The translations under genes were made by a program, and so were the position numbers. A stretch of DNA of 6,305 nucleotides, taken from positions 1 to 6,305 of the forward strand of contig JAIRLP010000071.1 of NCBI GenBank assembly GCA_031259365.1, given 5' to 3'. Below the pieces are notes generated by a model, which saw nothing but the letters and a program-made list of their open reading frames with translations, had not been told where the DNA came from and searched no databases. This DNA is from Rickettsiales bacterium. Its GTDB lineage: Bacteria > Pseudomonadota > Alphaproteobacteria > Rs-D84. This document shows positions 5,977-6,305 of this stretch, one piece after another. Numbering within the stretch: position 1 is the first letter of the stretch; each line of letters begins with the position of its first letter.

Positions 5977-6004
5977 AAAAAAGCCCCACCGTTTCCGATG
6001 AGGC
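5977..6004 (-). terminator. Rho-independent terminator of the cold-shock gene
   Basis: Read leftward, GCCTCATCG-GAAA-CGGTGGGGC (6004-5983) forms a 9-bp stem with two G-U wobbles and a GAAA tetraloop, followed by six Ts (5982-5977). It lies 17 nt after the cold-shock gene's stop. Confidence 0.85.
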
Positions 6005-6021
6005 ATTCTGACATTACAAGA

Positions 6022-6228
6022 TTAAGCAACCAATTTCAGATTTGTTGCTGACTTGCGTCCTCTTTCTTCAGAGATTTCAAAAGTAACCTTTTGATTATCT
6101 GCCAAAGATTGCAAACCTGCTGCCTGCAAAGCAGAAATATGCACGAATACATCTTCACCACCGGATTCTGATTTAATAAATCCAAAACCTTTTGTTGTGT
6201 TGAACCATTTTACTGTTCCATTCATCAT
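6022..6228 (-). CDS. csp: CspA-family cold-shock protein
   Basis: This 68-residue protein is a single OB-fold cold-shock domain that binds single-stranded RNA and DNA and melts RNA secondary structure. It starts with the hallmark NGTVKWFN (3-10), and both RNA-binding motifs are present: RNP1 as KGFGFI (13-18) and RNP2 as VFVHI (27-31). The acidic/basic end EERGRKSATNLKLV is also typical. The ATG at 6228 is chosen over the one at 6255 because AAGGAAAA (6240-6233) lies just upstream and the family begins at M(M)NGTVKWF. A second ATG follows directly at 6225, so either may be used. It ends with TAA and a strong terminator. Together with the RNA helicase it fits an RNA-chaperone theme, though the two are not in the same operon. 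Being a Csp does not prove cold induction. Confidence 0.95.
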   Translation of the reverse strand: MMNGTVKWFNTTKGFGFIKSESGGEDVFVHISALQAAGLQSLADNQKVTFEISEERGRKSATNLKLVA

Positions 6229-6305
6229 TTTATTTTCCTTAGGTATTAAGTTCATTGCCCGTAACCATTACAGACAAGGCTAGTAGATTTTTAGTTCATT
6301 AGTAC
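6229..6305 (-). other. 5' leader of the cold-shock gene, cut by window edge
   Basis: The 77 nt before the cold-shock start hold its ribosome site but no convincing sigma70 promoter. The octamer AGTTCATT occurs twice (6249-6256 and 6293-6300, + strand). Long structured leaders are common in cspA-type genes, so the promoter may lie beyond the window. This is inference from absence. Confidence 0.35.

Noticed and set aside
1..6305. CRISPR array, tRNA, rRNA, insertion sequence or attachment site
   Set aside because: No regularly spaced direct repeats, cloverleaf-like stems, terminal inverted repeats or transposase/integrase motifs were seen. The repeated hairpins are ordinary terminators.

Overview
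This 6.3 kb window is AT-rich bacterial chromosome with short intergenic gaps. It carries housekeeping and stress genes, each with its own compact promoter and hairpin terminator. The host looks like an AT-rich Gram-negative, possibly a host-associated alphaproteobacterium. That placement is an impression from gene content and style only, because no rRNA, tRNA or other phylogenetic marker is present. I see no CRISPR array, integrase, transposase or phage structural gene.

Layout. The left two-thirds is read rightwards. It starts with the 3' part of a D-2-hydroxyacid-dehydrogenase-like gene (to 665) that lacks the canonical catalytic arginine. Next is a 266-bp gap holding a more GC-rich segment with a perfect terminator hairpin, which may be a small RNA or a dispersed intergenic repeat. 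A three-gene cluster follows: a TrmH/SpoU-family RNA 2'-O-methyltransferase (932-1549), a DUF695-like gene split by one in-frame TGA (1578-2075), and an unrecognised 228-residue protein (2081-2767). The rightward block ends with a RhlE-like DEAD-box RNA helicase (2892-4094) whose motif II reads DETD.

The right third is read leftwards, in genomic order: an Ogt-type O6-alkylguanine-DNA methyltransferase (4125-4646), an unrecognised 227-residue protein (4729-5412), a small membrane-anchored SPFH-tail-like protein without a Band 7 domain (5512-5916), and a CspA-type cold-shock protein (6022-6228). The two blocks converge on a shared terminator at about 4096-4121. On the leftward strand, terminator and next promoter nearly abut in three gaps, so these genes are probably separate transcription units.

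How the genes relate. The RNA methyltransferase, the RNA helicase and the cold-shock protein all act on RNA and suit an RNA-maintenance theme, and the alkyltransferase repairs DNA. This is not a demonstrated functional cluster. All nine gene ends in the window use TAA, while the only in-frame TGA interrupts the DUF695-like gene. I interpret that as a single nonsense mutation or base error, but it deserves a genome-wide check for UGA recoding. I found no convincing undescribed multi-gene system. The best leads are the interrupted DUF695-like gene with its unknown partner, the intergenic element at 735-870, the domain-less SPFH-like protein and the active-site-altered dehydrogenase.
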